The notes beneath the pieces were generated by a model. It saw only the letters and a program-made list of their open reading frames with translations, was not told the origin of the DNA and made no database searches. 35,749 nt of DNA, from IMG/VR virus record IMGVR_UViG_3300036845_000341, positions 1-35,749 of that record; one strand, written 5' to 3'. The translations under genes were made by a program, and so were the position numbers. Of this stretch, positions 8,773 through 16,875 are shown piece by piece. Position 1 is the first letter of the stretch. Every line of letters starts with the position of its first letter. Origin of the DNA: a virus.

Positions 8773-9348
8773 TCAATTTGTTGGGTAGTAGAAAACGAAG
8801 TTGACCGAGCGACTGACGTTGTTGAGATCGGCGCAATTCAGCGCGACTTCGCTGGTGCTGCTGGTCAGTTTGTAGAGGTTGACGACGGATGCGCCGGGCG
8901 CTCCATCAGCAAACGCCAAGTTGCCGATGCCGCCGTTGAAGTAGGTGCCAGCGTTCAAGCGAGCCGCAATCGACGATGAAGCGACCGGGAACGGCAGCGA
9001 CATTTGAAGCTGGTTGGCCCCGGCACCGGCAACGCCGCCTGCGGTGTTGATGCCGCCAACCCGCAAGAAGCAAACGCGACCGATCTTGAAGCAATTGCCG
9101 AATAGCGGTGTTGCCGTAAAAGTCGGGACGGTGCCGCCGCCGATGGACGTCAGCACCGGGGTATAAGTGCTTTCGCTGTAAGCGCCATGCTGGATGAACG
9201 AGGCCAGCGCGGTTTCGAGCGTCGTGACGCGGCTATCGAGCGTCGCGATCTGCGCGACCATCGTTCTGAATTTTTCGTACCAGATCGGATCAACGCCGGT
9301 CGGCTGATCGACAACAATGTTTTGTGCGGGCAGCACAATCGGTTTCAC
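8773..9348 (-). CDS. Tail appendage / needle-type structural protein
   Basis: The 191-residue product begins at a GTG that overlaps the stop of the hub gene as GTGA. Residues 22-55 form a short coiled coil (KFRTMVAQIATLDSRVTTLE). The C-terminal 130 residues are rich in Gly, Thr, Ser and Asn with alternating hydrophobics, ending in RSVNFVFYYPTN, which suggests a beta-sandwich or jelly-roll tip like those of tailspike and needle proteins. Directly after the gp10-like hub, a tail-needle or fibre role is plausible but not proven. Confidence 0.65.
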   Translation of the reverse strand: MKPIVLPAQNIVVDQPTGVDPIWYEKFRTMVAQIATLDSRVTTLETALASFIQHGAYSESTYTPVLTSIGGGTVPTFTATPLFGNCFKIGRVCFLRVGGINTAGGVAGAGANQLQMSLPFPVASSSIAARLNAGTYFNGGIGNLAFADGAPGASVVNLYKLTSSTSEVALNCADLNNVSRSVNFVFYYPTN

Positions 9349-10772
9349 CGCAGCGTGTCCGATGCCATGTCAGCGCCCATGAACGCGAAGTTGAGGCCCG
9401 CGCTTTCATCGAAGCGCCAGCGCACACCTTGATTGTCGGCCTGCCCCCACACCGAGGATCGCGCGCGCGGCGAGGTTGCTTGCACGCCAATCGCCACTTG
9501 CCGGGCGTTGCCCCAAGACAACCCGCCATCGCGCGACATCGAGATTTCGACCATCGCATTGGTTTCGTCGGGATCGTGACCAAGGGCGTTGCTCGCGCCC
9601 TTGGTCAGATAGAGTTCGATGGTGTTCACCCGGACTTTTTGCGGGAAGGCACCGAGCGGCCCGGTCTCAAGCCGCATGCGAAGCGGGTTGCCGACTTCCT
9701 TGCTCACGGTGCCGTCGATCTTCAACAGCGACGGCGACAACAGATCGCCGCACAGCCAGGTATTGAACACAAAGATCGGACGGTAAGCGCGCCAGTAGGT
9801 TTGCAGGTACGATTGCCGCTCATGCCACGATTGCAGTGTGGTGTCGTATTCCCAACACCATGCCGGGCCGGACACCACGACAAAGCCGTGACCGCGCGAC
9901 ACGTAGACGCCAACGCTGATCTTGGTTTTGTCCGGTTCTTTTTCGATCAGTTGATCGATGTCGGGGATCGAGATCGGCGTCGGCGTGTAGGTCGTCAGCG
10001 TCGAGACCTTGTTGTCGTCACCGACAAAGAAAATTCCCTTGCCCCAACCATCTTCATCGCCCGCAATGGCCTGCGGGCCGGGAATGCCGCGAAAGATCGT
10101 CGAGATATAGGAGAACGGATAGCCGGTCACGTTGACCGTGCCGCCCCACACTTCCATCGTGTTCGCGCCGCAAAGCAAAAGCTGACCGTTGCCGAGCGGC
10201 ATCGGCCGATAGAGCGCATCGGCCTTGCTCTGCGCATAGGCGAAGGCTTGCGTGACCGCGAGGTTGATCGCGGTCGAATTGACCAGCGAGGCAATGGTTT
10301 CGCCGCTGCCATAGGTGAAGATGAAAAACCCGAAAAAGAAAATGACGCAGTTCGGTGAACCGACACTGGCATCGGGATAGTTGGCGACGCCGCCCGGATT
10401 GGTGACGACGAAGGCCCCGACGCCGGGCGACACTGCGGCGATGTCAGGCGGGGTGTTTTGATTGGCGGCAAACCAGCAAAACTGCGTGCCGGGGATCGAG
10501 CCGGGCAACGCGACGCCTGCCCCGCCCGCCGCCGTGAAGGTGTAAACCGTGGTGCCAAACAGCGCGTAGAAGGTGCCTGCAACGAGCACGCCGCCCCTGT
10601 AGATGCCGCTTGGCGCGGTCGCGTACACATTGAGGCCCGGCACGCGCCAATAACCGTAGGGCCTCCCTGCGGTCGCTGGCTGCGTCTCCGGGTAGCAGTT
10701 AACCAGCCGTCCGCCCGCGACTTGCGGATGTTGCCCCGGTGCGGAGAGAAGCGGAAACGGAACATCGGTCAT
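9345..10772 (-). CDS. P22 gp10-like tail hub / packaged-DNA stabilisation protein
   Basis: The 475-residue protein matches the P22 gp10 family in length (about 470) and in layout: an early RLVNCYPE segment (22-29), a beta-propeller-like body with repeated FYALFGTTVYTF, GQLLLCGANTMEVW and GKGIFFVGDD strands, and a C-terminal MSRDGGLSWGNAR-type segment (about 418-430). In P22 the hub plugs the portal channel and carries the tail needle. Its position after the small adaptor-like gene is the same as in P22-type phages. It overlaps the upstream gene by one base (TGATG). Confidence 0.8.
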   Translation of the reverse strand: MTDVPFPLLSAPGQHPQVAGGRLVNCYPETQPATAGRPYGYWRVPGLNVYATAPSGIYRGGVLVAGTFYALFGTTVYTFTAAGGAGVALPGSIPGTQFCWFAANQNTPPDIAAVSPGVGAFVVTNPGGVANYPDASVGSPNCVIFFFGFFIFTYGSGETIASLVNSTAINLAVTQAFAYAQSKADALYRPMPLGNGQLLLCGANTMEVWGGTVNVTGYPFSYISTIFRGIPGPQAIAGDEDGWGKGIFFVGDDNKVSTLTTYTPTPISIPDIDQLIEKEPDKTKISVGVYVSRGHGFVVVSGPAWCWEYDTTLQSWHERQSYLQTYWRAYRPIFVFNTWLCGDLLSPSLLKIDGTVSKEVGNPLRMRLETGPLGAFPQKVRVNTIELYLTKGASNALGHDPDETNAMVEISMSRDGGLSWGNARQVAIGVQATSPRARSSVWGQADNQGVRWRFDESAGLNFAFMGADMASDTLR

Positions 10773-11113
10773 CAGAAGTAATTCGGTGCGAGCGGTTCAT
10801 AGGTCGGGGTTTGCGCGACCAGATAGCGCAGCCGCGCTTCGACGCGTTCGACGGCATCCTCGTTGACTGGCGTGTTGGAAAATTCCGAGGCCGCGAACAT
10901 CGCCGTCAGCACCGCAATGCTTTCAAAGGCGATGGCCGGGATTTCGTCGCGGTCGCCGATGGCGATGATCTTTGAAATTTCGTCGAGCACGTTGTCGAGG
11001 CGGCCGGAAATGATGTCATGCTCAACCGACCCCAACGCCTCGCCAGGAACCAGTTTGCCGAGGTCGGAGGCGGCCTTGTTGATGACCTGTTCGGACGTGT
11101 AGGTCTGCGGCAT
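10772..11113 (-). CDS. Head-tail adaptor / tail accessory protein
   Basis: A 113-residue mostly helical protein (TYTSEQVINKAASDLGKL at the start; DNVLDEISKIIAIGDRDE near 40-57). Its size, helical content and place immediately before the gp10-like hub correspond to the gp4-like adaptor of P22-type phages, which extends the portal. P22 gp4 also has a muramidase activity; no such motif is visible here. The identification rests mainly on gene order. Confidence 0.6.
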   Translation of the reverse strand: MPQTYTSEQVINKAASDLGKLVPGEALGSVEHDIISGRLDNVLDEISKIIAIGDRDEIPAIAFESIAVLTAMFAASEFSNTPVNEDAVERVEARLRYLVAQTPTYEPLAPNYF

Positions 11114-11115
11114 CG

Positions 11116-11457
11116 CTACGGCCCCGTTTCAATCGCGATGGCAAATTCGCGAAGGTCGGACTGCGCGACAGGTTCATCGCGCGTGCCGGATCGGAATTTG
11201 ATGAACACCGCCGAGGCCAGCCAGTCGGGCGGCACGATGATGCCGACGCCGGGCACCACGACAACCTCAATCTCGTTGCCGTTGTGATCGAACAGATCAT
11301 TGAACATCTTGTTGTCGGTCGAGACCTGAAACGTCAGCGGCGCATCGTCCCAATTGCCGGGCATCGTCAAGCGCACCGGCTGACCGGCGAGTTCGATGGC
11401 GTCCGACAAATCCTCGCCCGGTTGGATGAACGGGCCGATCACAACCTTGACCGTCAT
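11116..11457 (-). CDS. Phage structural protein, unknown
   Basis: This 113-residue protein starts at an ATG preceded by a clear GGAGG about six bases upstream; a longer frame reading upstream runs into the terminator and is not used. It is beta-rich, with EIEVVVVPGVGIIVPPDWL near residues 67-85. Proteins with this PGVGIxVPPDWL-like centre are common between capsid and tail genes of rhizobial prophages, perhaps as head-completion or minor tail components. Confidence 0.7.
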   Translation of the reverse strand: MTVKVVIGPFIQPGEDLSDAIELAGQPVRLTMPGNWDDAPLTFQVSTDNKMFNDLFDHNGNEIEVVVVPGVGIIVPPDWLASAVFIKFRSGTRDEPVAQSDLREFAIAIETGP

Positions 11458-11466
11458 GGCATTCCT

Positions 11467-11495
11467 CCAAAAAGAGAGGGCCGCGTTAGCGGCCC
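11467..11495 (-). terminator. Intrinsic terminator with the stop codon of the 83-codon gene in its loop
   Basis: On the minus strand GGGCCGC and GCGGCCC pair around a TAAC loop, followed by TCTCTTTTT. The TAA of the loop is the stop codon of the upstream gene. The next gene's GGAGG lies just beyond the T-run. Confidence 0.75.
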
Positions 11496-11737
11496 TTGTG
11501 GTCCTTGTGATCGTGTTCGTCGTTTTTCGCCTTCGGCGGTTCGTGCTTCGGCGGCTCGGGCTTGTGATCCGTTGCCTCGCCGCATTCAAACAGCTTGTTG
11601 CCCTGCCACTTCGCCAAGCGGGCTTCGTCGATCACGATCTTTTCCGGCTTGCCATCCATGAAGGTGTGACCGGCCATTTCGACGACTTTGCTGTCGCCCT
11701 TGGGCGCGTGATAGGTGACGGTGAGTTCTTTGAGCAT
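11486..11737 (-). CDS. Small phage protein with a His/Lys-rich tail
   Basis: An 83-residue protein with a folded-looking N-terminal half (LTVTYHAPKGDSKVVEMAGHTF) and a disordered C-terminal tail rich in His, Lys, Asp and Pro (HDHKDHKGR at the end). An AAGGGG lies about eight bases before the ATG. The family is unknown to me; small proteins of this type next to the capsid gene are often minor head or chaperone proteins. A metal-binding role for the HDHKDH tail is possible but untested. Confidence 0.7.
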   Translation of the reverse strand: MLKELTVTYHAPKGDSKVVEMAGHTFMDGKPEKIVIDEARLAKWQGNKLFECGEATDHKPEPPKHEPPKAKNDEHDHKDHKGR

Positions 11738-11777
11738 GGGATAACCCCTTGATTTGCGGGAGTATTGGTTAGGAACC

Positions 11778-11797
11778 GTTTCACATGAAACAGTTTT
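11778..11797 (+). terminator. Possible antisense terminator hairpin between two late genes
   Basis: On the plus strand GTTTC and GAAAC enclose ACAT and are followed by AG and six T. It would act on antisense transcripts only, as no plus-strand gene is near. The short stem makes this weak. Confidence 0.3.
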
Positions 11798-12220
11798 TTA
11801 CGGGCCGATGTAGCCCTCCAAAAGGCAGCTAAGTGCGCCTGCAACTGGCGTCGCCGAGCCAGCGGGGAAGGTCATCCAGATTTCGGTGTCGGCCGGGAAT
11901 TGATAGCCGACTGCGCCAGCCGCGAGCGTGGTGATGCTGCCACCGGGGGACCGCCCCACGGTCGAAGCACTGACGAAACGCGCGTTGTTGGCCGCGTCAC
12001 CGATTGAGATCGTCAGCGCCGCACCGCTGTCCAAGCTTGGAATGACGGCGTTGATGCCGGTGACGACGAAATCTTTCGGTGCCATAAAAATTGCGACTTG
12101 ACCGGCCGTCACGAGGTCCGTGGTCTTGAGCGCGGCGTTGACGTTGCCGATCACCTTGCGGGTGCGAGCAAAGCCCTGCCCACCGCTCTGCGGCTGCGAA
12201 TATACTTTTCGGGGTGCCAT
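11798..12220 (-). CDS. Probable head decoration / head-fibre protein
   Basis: The 140-residue product is beta-rich, with alternating Gly, Ala, Ser and Thr (GAALTISIGDAANNARFVSAS near 68-88; GAVGYQFPADTEIWMTFPAGSA near 102-123) and no catalytic signature. It is the first gene after the major capsid and its terminator. A decoration or head-fibre protein is the best guess from size, composition and location. AAGGA lies about nine bases before the ATG. Confidence 0.6.
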   Translation of the reverse strand: MAPRKVYSQPQSGGQGFARTRKVIGNVNAALKTTDLVTAGQVAIFMAPKDFVVTGINAVIPSLDSGAALTISIGDAANNARFVSASTVGRSPGGSITTLAAGAVGYQFPADTEIWMTFPAGSATPVAGALSCLLEGYIGP

Positions 12221-12242
12221 CTGATTTGATCCTTGGGTTTCG

Positions 12243-12276
12243 AGAAAAACGAAAAGCGCCGGGTTGCCCCGGCGCT
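12243..12276 (-). terminator. Intrinsic terminator after the capsid gene
   Basis: On the minus strand AGCGCCGGG and CCCGGCGCT pair around a four-base loop and are followed by TTTCGTTTTT. It lies 8 bases after the capsid stop. Incomplete termination here would give high capsid and lower downstream expression. Confidence 0.9.
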
Positions 12277-12283
12277 GATGTTC

Positions 12284-13477
12284 TTAGGTGTGTGCCGGTG
12301 CGGCCATGAAGCCCGTCACCATGCCCCAATCAACGAGGTCGCCCGTGGTCGCGCCCGAAACGCTTTGCGGCGCTTTCGCAATTTTTGCGACGCCGTACTG
12401 CGTCTCGATGCCGATGCCATAGACAAACTCATAGTCGCCATCTTCCAACTGCGTCGGGCGCGGCATCTGACCCATCGCATAGGCCATTGCCGCCTGACCG
12501 CAGAGGAAAACGGGTTCGACATCGACGCCAGCCGCGCCAGCACCCGACAACAACAGCCGCGAAGTGATTTCGGGAATGTTCTTGTAGAGGATGCCGTCAT
12601 AGAGCAACGCGCCGCCCGTGAAGATCGGATTGTTTGCGGTCGGGTTGCCCTCGCGCGCACGAGCATCGCGGTTGGCTTGGTACATGGTCGGATCGCTCTG
12701 CAACTGCTGGAACGAGCGATCACCGACGAAGCACACAAACATTTCTTCGTCGAGTTCTTCGATTTCCCAAGGCGTGATTTTGGGACGGCCGTTGTAGACG
12801 CCGGGGTTGGTCGGATCGACGCCGGACTGCTTGGCAAGCTGTTTCATCAGCGAGCCGTTGGCCGCCGTCATCAGATCGTTGGTGGCGTCCACATTGGCAA
12901 TCGCGGTCGCAAAGGTGGACGAATAGTTCGCCATATCCTTGCCGAACAGCAAGCGATCATAGTTGGCTGCGGTCCACGAGTTCTTTTGCGCGGTCGTCGC
13001 CGCACCGAACCGGACACCGTTGACGCGGTTGCCCGGTGTCGTGAAGCGGCCGGGCTGGATCGAAGCGGTCGGCAGCGTCAACAGCGCATCCGTGAGGTCG
13101 TCACGCACGATGCGGCGCGACCAGCCACGCAACAGATTGCGTGCCGTCGAGCGAACGTCGAACGAGCTTTCCTTGTTGGTGGCGCGGTTGTTGGCAATCG
13201 CGTTGCGGCCCCAATCGGCCCACACCGGATAGCCGTAGCTGTCCATCATTTCCTCATTGCCGCGCAGCGTGCCGACGCCCACACCGAGGCCGGTCATCTG
13301 GTTGACAAGCGGAATGTTGATTTCCTTGCCGTTGGCTTCGAGGTCCGCCATGCGGACGATCACCGACGTTGACGTGTCCCCCATGAAGGGATCGAAACGC
13401 GAGCGTCGCAGAAAATCCGAAATGACCTGACGGCGGAATTTGATGAGTTCGTTATTGACGTGATTGCTAGTGAGCAT
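12284..13477 (-). CDS. Major capsid protein, N4-gp56-like
   Basis: The 397-residue protein shows a segment KEINIPLVNQMTGLGV followed by GTLRGNEEMMDSYGY (about 51-84), which corresponds to the conserved GxGVxGxGTLxGNEE region of the N4-gp56/DUF4043 capsid family (HK97 fold). Length and position (directly after the scaffold gene) agree. Residues 110-120 (RNLLRGWSRR) and several later FVGD and GALLYDGILYKN segments fit the E-loop and A-domain order of these proteins, as far as reading allows. The start codon directly follows a strong hairpin (see the separate regulatory entry). Confidence 0.85.
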   Translation of the reverse strand: MLTSNHVNNELIKFRRQVISDFLRRSRFDPFMGDTSTSVIVRMADLEANGKEINIPLVNQMTGLGVGVGTLRGNEEMMDSYGYPVWADWGRNAIANNRATNKESSFDVRSTARNLLRGWSRRIVRDDLTDALLTLPTASIQPGRFTTPGNRVNGVRFGAATTAQKNSWTAANYDRLLFGKDMANYSSTFATAIANVDATNDLMTAANGSLMKQLAKQSGVDPTNPGVYNGRPKITPWEIEELDEEMFVCFVGDRSFQQLQSDPTMYQANRDARAREGNPTANNPIFTGGALLYDGILYKNIPEITSRLLLSGAGAAGVDVEPVFLCGQAAMAYAMGQMPRPTQLEDGDYEFVYGIGIETQYGVAKIAKAPQSVSGATTGDLVDWGMVTGFMAAPAHT

Positions 13478-13517
13478 TGCCGTAACCCCACGGGGTTAAG
13501 CGGCACGCGTTCTCCTA
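13475..13517 (-). promoter_or_regulatory. Hairpin-spaced ribosome binding site of the capsid gene
   Basis: On the minus strand the order is AGGAGA (13516-13511, overlapping the scaffold TAG stop), ACGCG, then a hairpin at 13505-13478 and the capsid ATG at 13477. The hairpin arms are TGCCG + TAACCCC and GGGGTTA + CGGCA, with a two-base loop and a two-base bulge. In linear form the AGGAG lies over 30 bases from the ATG; with the hairpin folded the effective spacing is about six bases. A second, weaker GGGG lies inside the stem. The same arrangement is known for phage T4 genes 25 and 38. Confidence 0.65.
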
Positions 13518-14444
13518 ACCGCGCCGCTTGGCTGAAACGGCTGCCCGGAATAGAGCTTCGTCGGACGGCTCCATGTGCTGTTCGTCCGGCCCCGCTGCTC
13601 CGATGTCCGAGAGCGATGGAAGGGTGGGGACTTTCGGTTGAACGACACCGCCAGCGGGACGATTGATCTGCTGACCATTCGCCGCTGCTTGGCCCTTGGC
13701 TGCCTGGATGACCTGTTTGTGAAACTCCGGGTCTTTCAGAGCATCTTCCAAAATACGCTTCTTGTAGGTTTCGAGATCGCCGCCGATCTGCGTCAACGTC
13801 TCGCGATCCAGATGCCATCGGGTGATGACACCATAGGGATCGTGCGACGCCATCGCGCGGTTATAGGTGGCCCAAGCATTCGGATCGTGCCGCGCCATCC
13901 CTTGTTCAAGGGCAGCGCGTGCCGCTCCAACCCGTTCGTCGCCATACACCCTGACCGCGTTGTCGGCGCTCATGGCCTCACGCGTCATTTGCATTTCTTG
14001 GCGGAATTGGTTGAACAGCGGTTCGACTTCCTGCTTCACAAAGCCGGAAGGATTGTCGAACACGTCCAGCTTTTTCGGCTGCTCCTGCTGTTGCGGTTGC
14101 TGCCGGGGCTGTGCCTCATACGCGGCGAGCCGCGCCCGATATTCGTCCCGCTCCCGCTCGGCCCGAGTTCGCGCCTCTGTGACTTCGCGCAAGCGCCCCG
14201 AGGGGACCATTGCGTCGTCTTGCTGTTGCGTCTCGGTCTTGGCGGGCTGTTGTCCCGGCTGTTGCCCCGCTGGCCGCTGCTGCTGCTGGCTTTCGGGTTT
14301 TAGCTCGGGCGGGTTCTCGAATTTTTCGAGCGTCGGCGCATCCAGCGCCTCTCGAAACAGCGACGCATCATTTTGCGGCGACTGTTGCGTGTCTTGGCCT
14401 TGGGTCGTGTCAGTCAATGTCAGTCTCCCCGAATGTGTCGTCAT
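13515..14444 (-). CDS. Capsid scaffolding protein
   Basis: The 309-residue protein is highly charged and Gln-rich, with an EARTRAERERDEYRARLAAYE coiled-coil segment around 90-110 and Gln/Pro-rich linkers on either side. The C-terminus ends in basic residues (AAVSAKRRG), like the capsid-binding helix-loop-helix of scaffolds. It sits between portal and capsid. The start is uncertain: the ATG at 14444 has no clear ribosome site, while an in-frame TTG at 14417 has GGGGAGA six bases before it and would overlap by eight bases the stop of the open frame at 14410-14575. Confidence 0.8.
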   Translation of the reverse strand: MTTHSGRLTLTDTTQGQDTQQSPQNDASLFREALDAPTLEKFENPPELKPESQQQQRPAGQQPGQQPAKTETQQQDDAMVPSGRLREVTEARTRAERERDEYRARLAAYEAQPRQQPQQQEQPKKLDVFDNPSGFVKQEVEPLFNQFRQEMQMTREAMSADNAVRVYGDERVGAARAALEQGMARHDPNAWATYNRAMASHDPYGVITRWHLDRETLTQIGGDLETYKKRILEDALKDPEFHKQVIQAAKGQAAANGQQINRPAGGVVQPKVPTLPSLSDIGAAGPDEQHMEPSDEALFRAAVSAKRRG

Positions 14445-14575
14445 TCGGCAACGTGGCCGTCATGTCGCTGATGGCAGGCGTGATGAACCGTTCCCCGTTC
14501 ACAGGGGCGCATCGTGTCGTCGGTGCGGGACGTGGTGCAGCGATGTCGTTCGCTGCGGACGAAAGGCTATCGGGG
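14410..14575 (-). other. Open frame without a start codon; possible extension of the upstream small gene
   Basis: From the TAG of the small gene at 14576 down to the TGA at 14410 the +1 frame is open for about 54 codons and reads like a real acidic C-terminus (INGERFITPAISD-like residues, then LPNDDTFGETDID). It has no ATG; only an internal GTG about 30 codons before the stop and an ATG 17 codons before it. Its stop overlaps the likely TTG start of the scaffold gene. A one-base shift in the GGGGCC run near 14585 would fuse it to the upstream gene. Confidence 0.4.
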
Positions 14576-14731
14576 CTAGAGGTTCGGCCCCGGCATGAAT
14601 TGTTCGTAGTCGCGAAACTTGTTCCAATCCGGCACGACGTTTCCCGTTTTCGGACCTACCGGAGGGTTCTTGTGGCCCTTCTGTTCGGGGGCCGCTGCTT
14701 GTTCTTCTGCTTCTTCTGGCTTGTCGGTCAT
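14576..14731 (-). CDS. Small acidic protein between portal and scaffold
   Basis: A 51-residue protein beginning TDKPEEAEEQAAAPEQKG, with WNKFRDYEQFMPGPNL at the end. The ATG at 14731 has GGAG eight bases upstream; an upstream ATG 13 codons earlier has no such site. Unknown family. The frame may be prematurely stopped: the +1 frame after its stop stays open for another 54 codons (see the adjacent entry). Confidence 0.6.
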   Translation of the reverse strand: MTDKPEEAEEQAAAPEQKGHKNPPVGPKTGNVVPDWNKFRDYEQFMPGPNL

Positions 14732-14820
14732 GCTCGCACTCCATTGTTGGCCGTTACCCGATTTCTTCACGCGACGGTTAAGACCAGTCGTCGGGACGCG
14801 GGCCGCGTGCGCCTTGCGGC

Positions 14821-16875
14821 TTACTCGGGAATAGATCGCTGCATCATCTGACGCGCGGCCTGCGCGCGATCCGCATTGCGATGTGCGCTATCGGTCAAGC
14901 GGTCGGTGTTGCGATGGAAATGATCGACGGCGCGATCCGCGTTGCGCTGCGCATGATCGGCCAGCAATTGCAGCGGCGAGATCAGCGCCTTGTGATAAAG
15001 CCCGGTCGCCGACGCGCGCTTGTGCATGGCGGTCGCGTTGGTTTCGTTGATGTCGGCGAGTTGCTGCGCCACATCGAGCGGCGATTTCGGCGGCGGCGGG
15101 GTGCCGGGCTGGCCTTCGGTGCGCGCCTTGGCGATGTTGAGCATGGTCTGTGAACCGGCTTTTTGGGTTTCGGCCTGCGTCTTGCCGATGTCGGCTTGAC
15201 CCTTCTGCAACATCAATTGCTGCGCCTGTTCCTTCATCGGATCGGGCTGCGAGACCATCTGTTGCAGCTTCTTCTTTTCCGAGAGCGGCAGGCCCGAGGC
15301 TTCGATGATCGCCTGCGGCGGCACCGGAACGTTGTTCTGCGCCAGCGCCATCAACAGATCGAAGATGTCGCCCATCACCGTCTCGTTGTCCGGGCCTTCA
15401 TCGATCTTGATTTCAACGTCGATGTTGCCGAGGTAGTTCACCAGCGTCGGAATGCCGTATTCGTTCAGAGTGACGCCGTTGATCTGCAAGAATTGCGCGA
15501 TCCCCTGATCCTCGCTGACGCGCAACATGCGGTCGGCGGTCCAGAATTTCTGCGCGGCCAGCCAGCAAGCCCGATACCGCTCAAGCTTCCACATTCGGAA
15601 ATTTTTCAGGAAGGGGCCGAGTTCGGCCAACCCTGCCTGTTGCAGCATGTTGGCCGCACGCCCCGAGACGTTCTGACCGAATTGCTGAATGAGTTGCTGA
15701 TTGGGGCCGAAGCTGTCGATTTCGGATTTGGCGTCGGTGTAATAATTCGTCTGTTGAATAAATTCCTGTTCGGGCTGGATGATTTCTAAATCCTTGCTCT
15801 CGCCACGGTAGACGATAGTGCCATCGGGCCGCGCCACCTCGCGGCGGGTCACTTCAATATCGTCAACCGAACCTTCCTTGAGCTTCACCTGACGGGTGTT
15901 CATGATGTGCATCGCCTTGGAGCGATGCTGGTTCATGGCATCCTGCGGGCCACGCAAGCGACGCACCAAGCCATAATGATCGCCGTGAATGTCGATGTAG
16001 GCCGCGAACGCATTGAATTTGGAAATCGACTGGCCGCGCTCATTGACGAACGGGCTTTCGCCCGACATCAGATCGACGATGCCCGTGTGCAGGCACCACT
16101 TCCAAATATTGCCTTCCTTGTACCAATGATCGACCAGCCGCACCCGATGATAGATGTCGATCCACATCGGTTCGCGATCCGTATCGAACGCGGTCCAATA
16201 ACCGCCGTCGTTGTTGATCGATTGGCGGATCAAATCGTTTTTTTCGGGGAACACATCTTCCAGTTCGTCGGCGTCGGCCCACTTATAGACGCCGTGAAAC
16301 CGGGTGTCGTTGAAGTTGGTTTTGGTTGATCGCGGGTCATAAAACCACGTTCGCGGGTCGGTGTAGCCAAAGCGCAGATCGGGATCGGCCTTGTCGCCCT
16401 TGCTCATCATCAACTCGGAAACGCCGATGCCGTGGATCAATGCGTCACGGCAGCATTCGACTTCCAAATCTTCTGCCATCGAGGCATCGTTGATGGTGCG
16501 AATGACTTGGGTGGCGACTTCCGCGCCGTTCTCGCCGCGCGGCGTGTTCGGATAGGCTTTCGGATCGGTGCGCAGGCGGCGGATCGTGCCCGACAGACTG
16601 TCGATCTTGCGGCCGGTGCGATCAAAGGTGATCGCGGGCTGTGATCGCCGTTTCAGAATGCGAAGCTGATCCTGTGTCCACTGATCGATGTGATAATAGC
16701 GCCAGGACAATCGCTGTTCATCGACTTCGCGGCCCTTGGCGAAGGCGTAGTTTTCAAATTCGCGGCGACGCTTCACAACCGAAGTTGTCTGGTTGCCATT
16801 CGCGTCAAAGCCGTCGTACTTTTTCACGCCTTGGTCGTACTGGCCTGCGCTGCCGACATCATCGAGTGAGATCAT
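14821..16875 (-). CDS. P22-like portal protein
   Basis: The 684-residue product matches P22-like portals in length and layout: an N-terminal YYHIDQWTQDQLRILKRR segment (about 60-77), an ITFDRTGRKIDSLSG segment (82-96), DPRTWFYDPRS (about 173-183) in the wing region, and a long Gln-rich C-terminal helical barrel (about 550-684) with repeated HRNADRA and HRNTDRL units. The dodecameric portal is the DNA entry channel and docks the terminase. The ATG overlaps the stop of the large terminase gene as ATGA. Confidence 0.9.
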   Translation of the reverse strand: MISLDDVGSAGQYDQGVKKYDGFDANGNQTTSVVKRRREFENYAFAKGREVDEQRLSWRYYHIDQWTQDQLRILKRRSQPAITFDRTGRKIDSLSGTIRRLRTDPKAYPNTPRGENGAEVATQVIRTINDASMAEDLEVECCRDALIHGIGVSELMMSKGDKADPDLRFGYTDPRTWFYDPRSTKTNFNDTRFHGVYKWADADELEDVFPEKNDLIRQSINNDGGYWTAFDTDREPMWIDIYHRVRLVDHWYKEGNIWKWCLHTGIVDLMSGESPFVNERGQSISKFNAFAAYIDIHGDHYGLVRRLRGPQDAMNQHRSKAMHIMNTRQVKLKEGSVDDIEVTRREVARPDGTIVYRGESKDLEIIQPEQEFIQQTNYYTDAKSEIDSFGPNQQLIQQFGQNVSGRAANMLQQAGLAELGPFLKNFRMWKLERYRACWLAAQKFWTADRMLRVSEDQGIAQFLQINGVTLNEYGIPTLVNYLGNIDVEIKIDEGPDNETVMGDIFDLLMALAQNNVPVPPQAIIEASGLPLSEKKKLQQMVSQPDPMKEQAQQLMLQKGQADIGKTQAETQKAGSQTMLNIAKARTEGQPGTPPPPKSPLDVAQQLADINETNATAMHKRASATGLYHKALISPLQLLADHAQRNADRAVDHFHRNTDRLTDSAHRNADRAQAARQMMQRSIPE

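Noticed and set aside
12233-13372. 379-codon plus-strand frame opposite the capsid gene
   Set aside because: Complement of the capsid gene; composition (Arg, His, Val) is typical of antisense frames in this genome.
15163-15789. 208-codon plus-strand frame opposite the portal gene
   Set aside because: Antisense shadow of the portal; no start signal.
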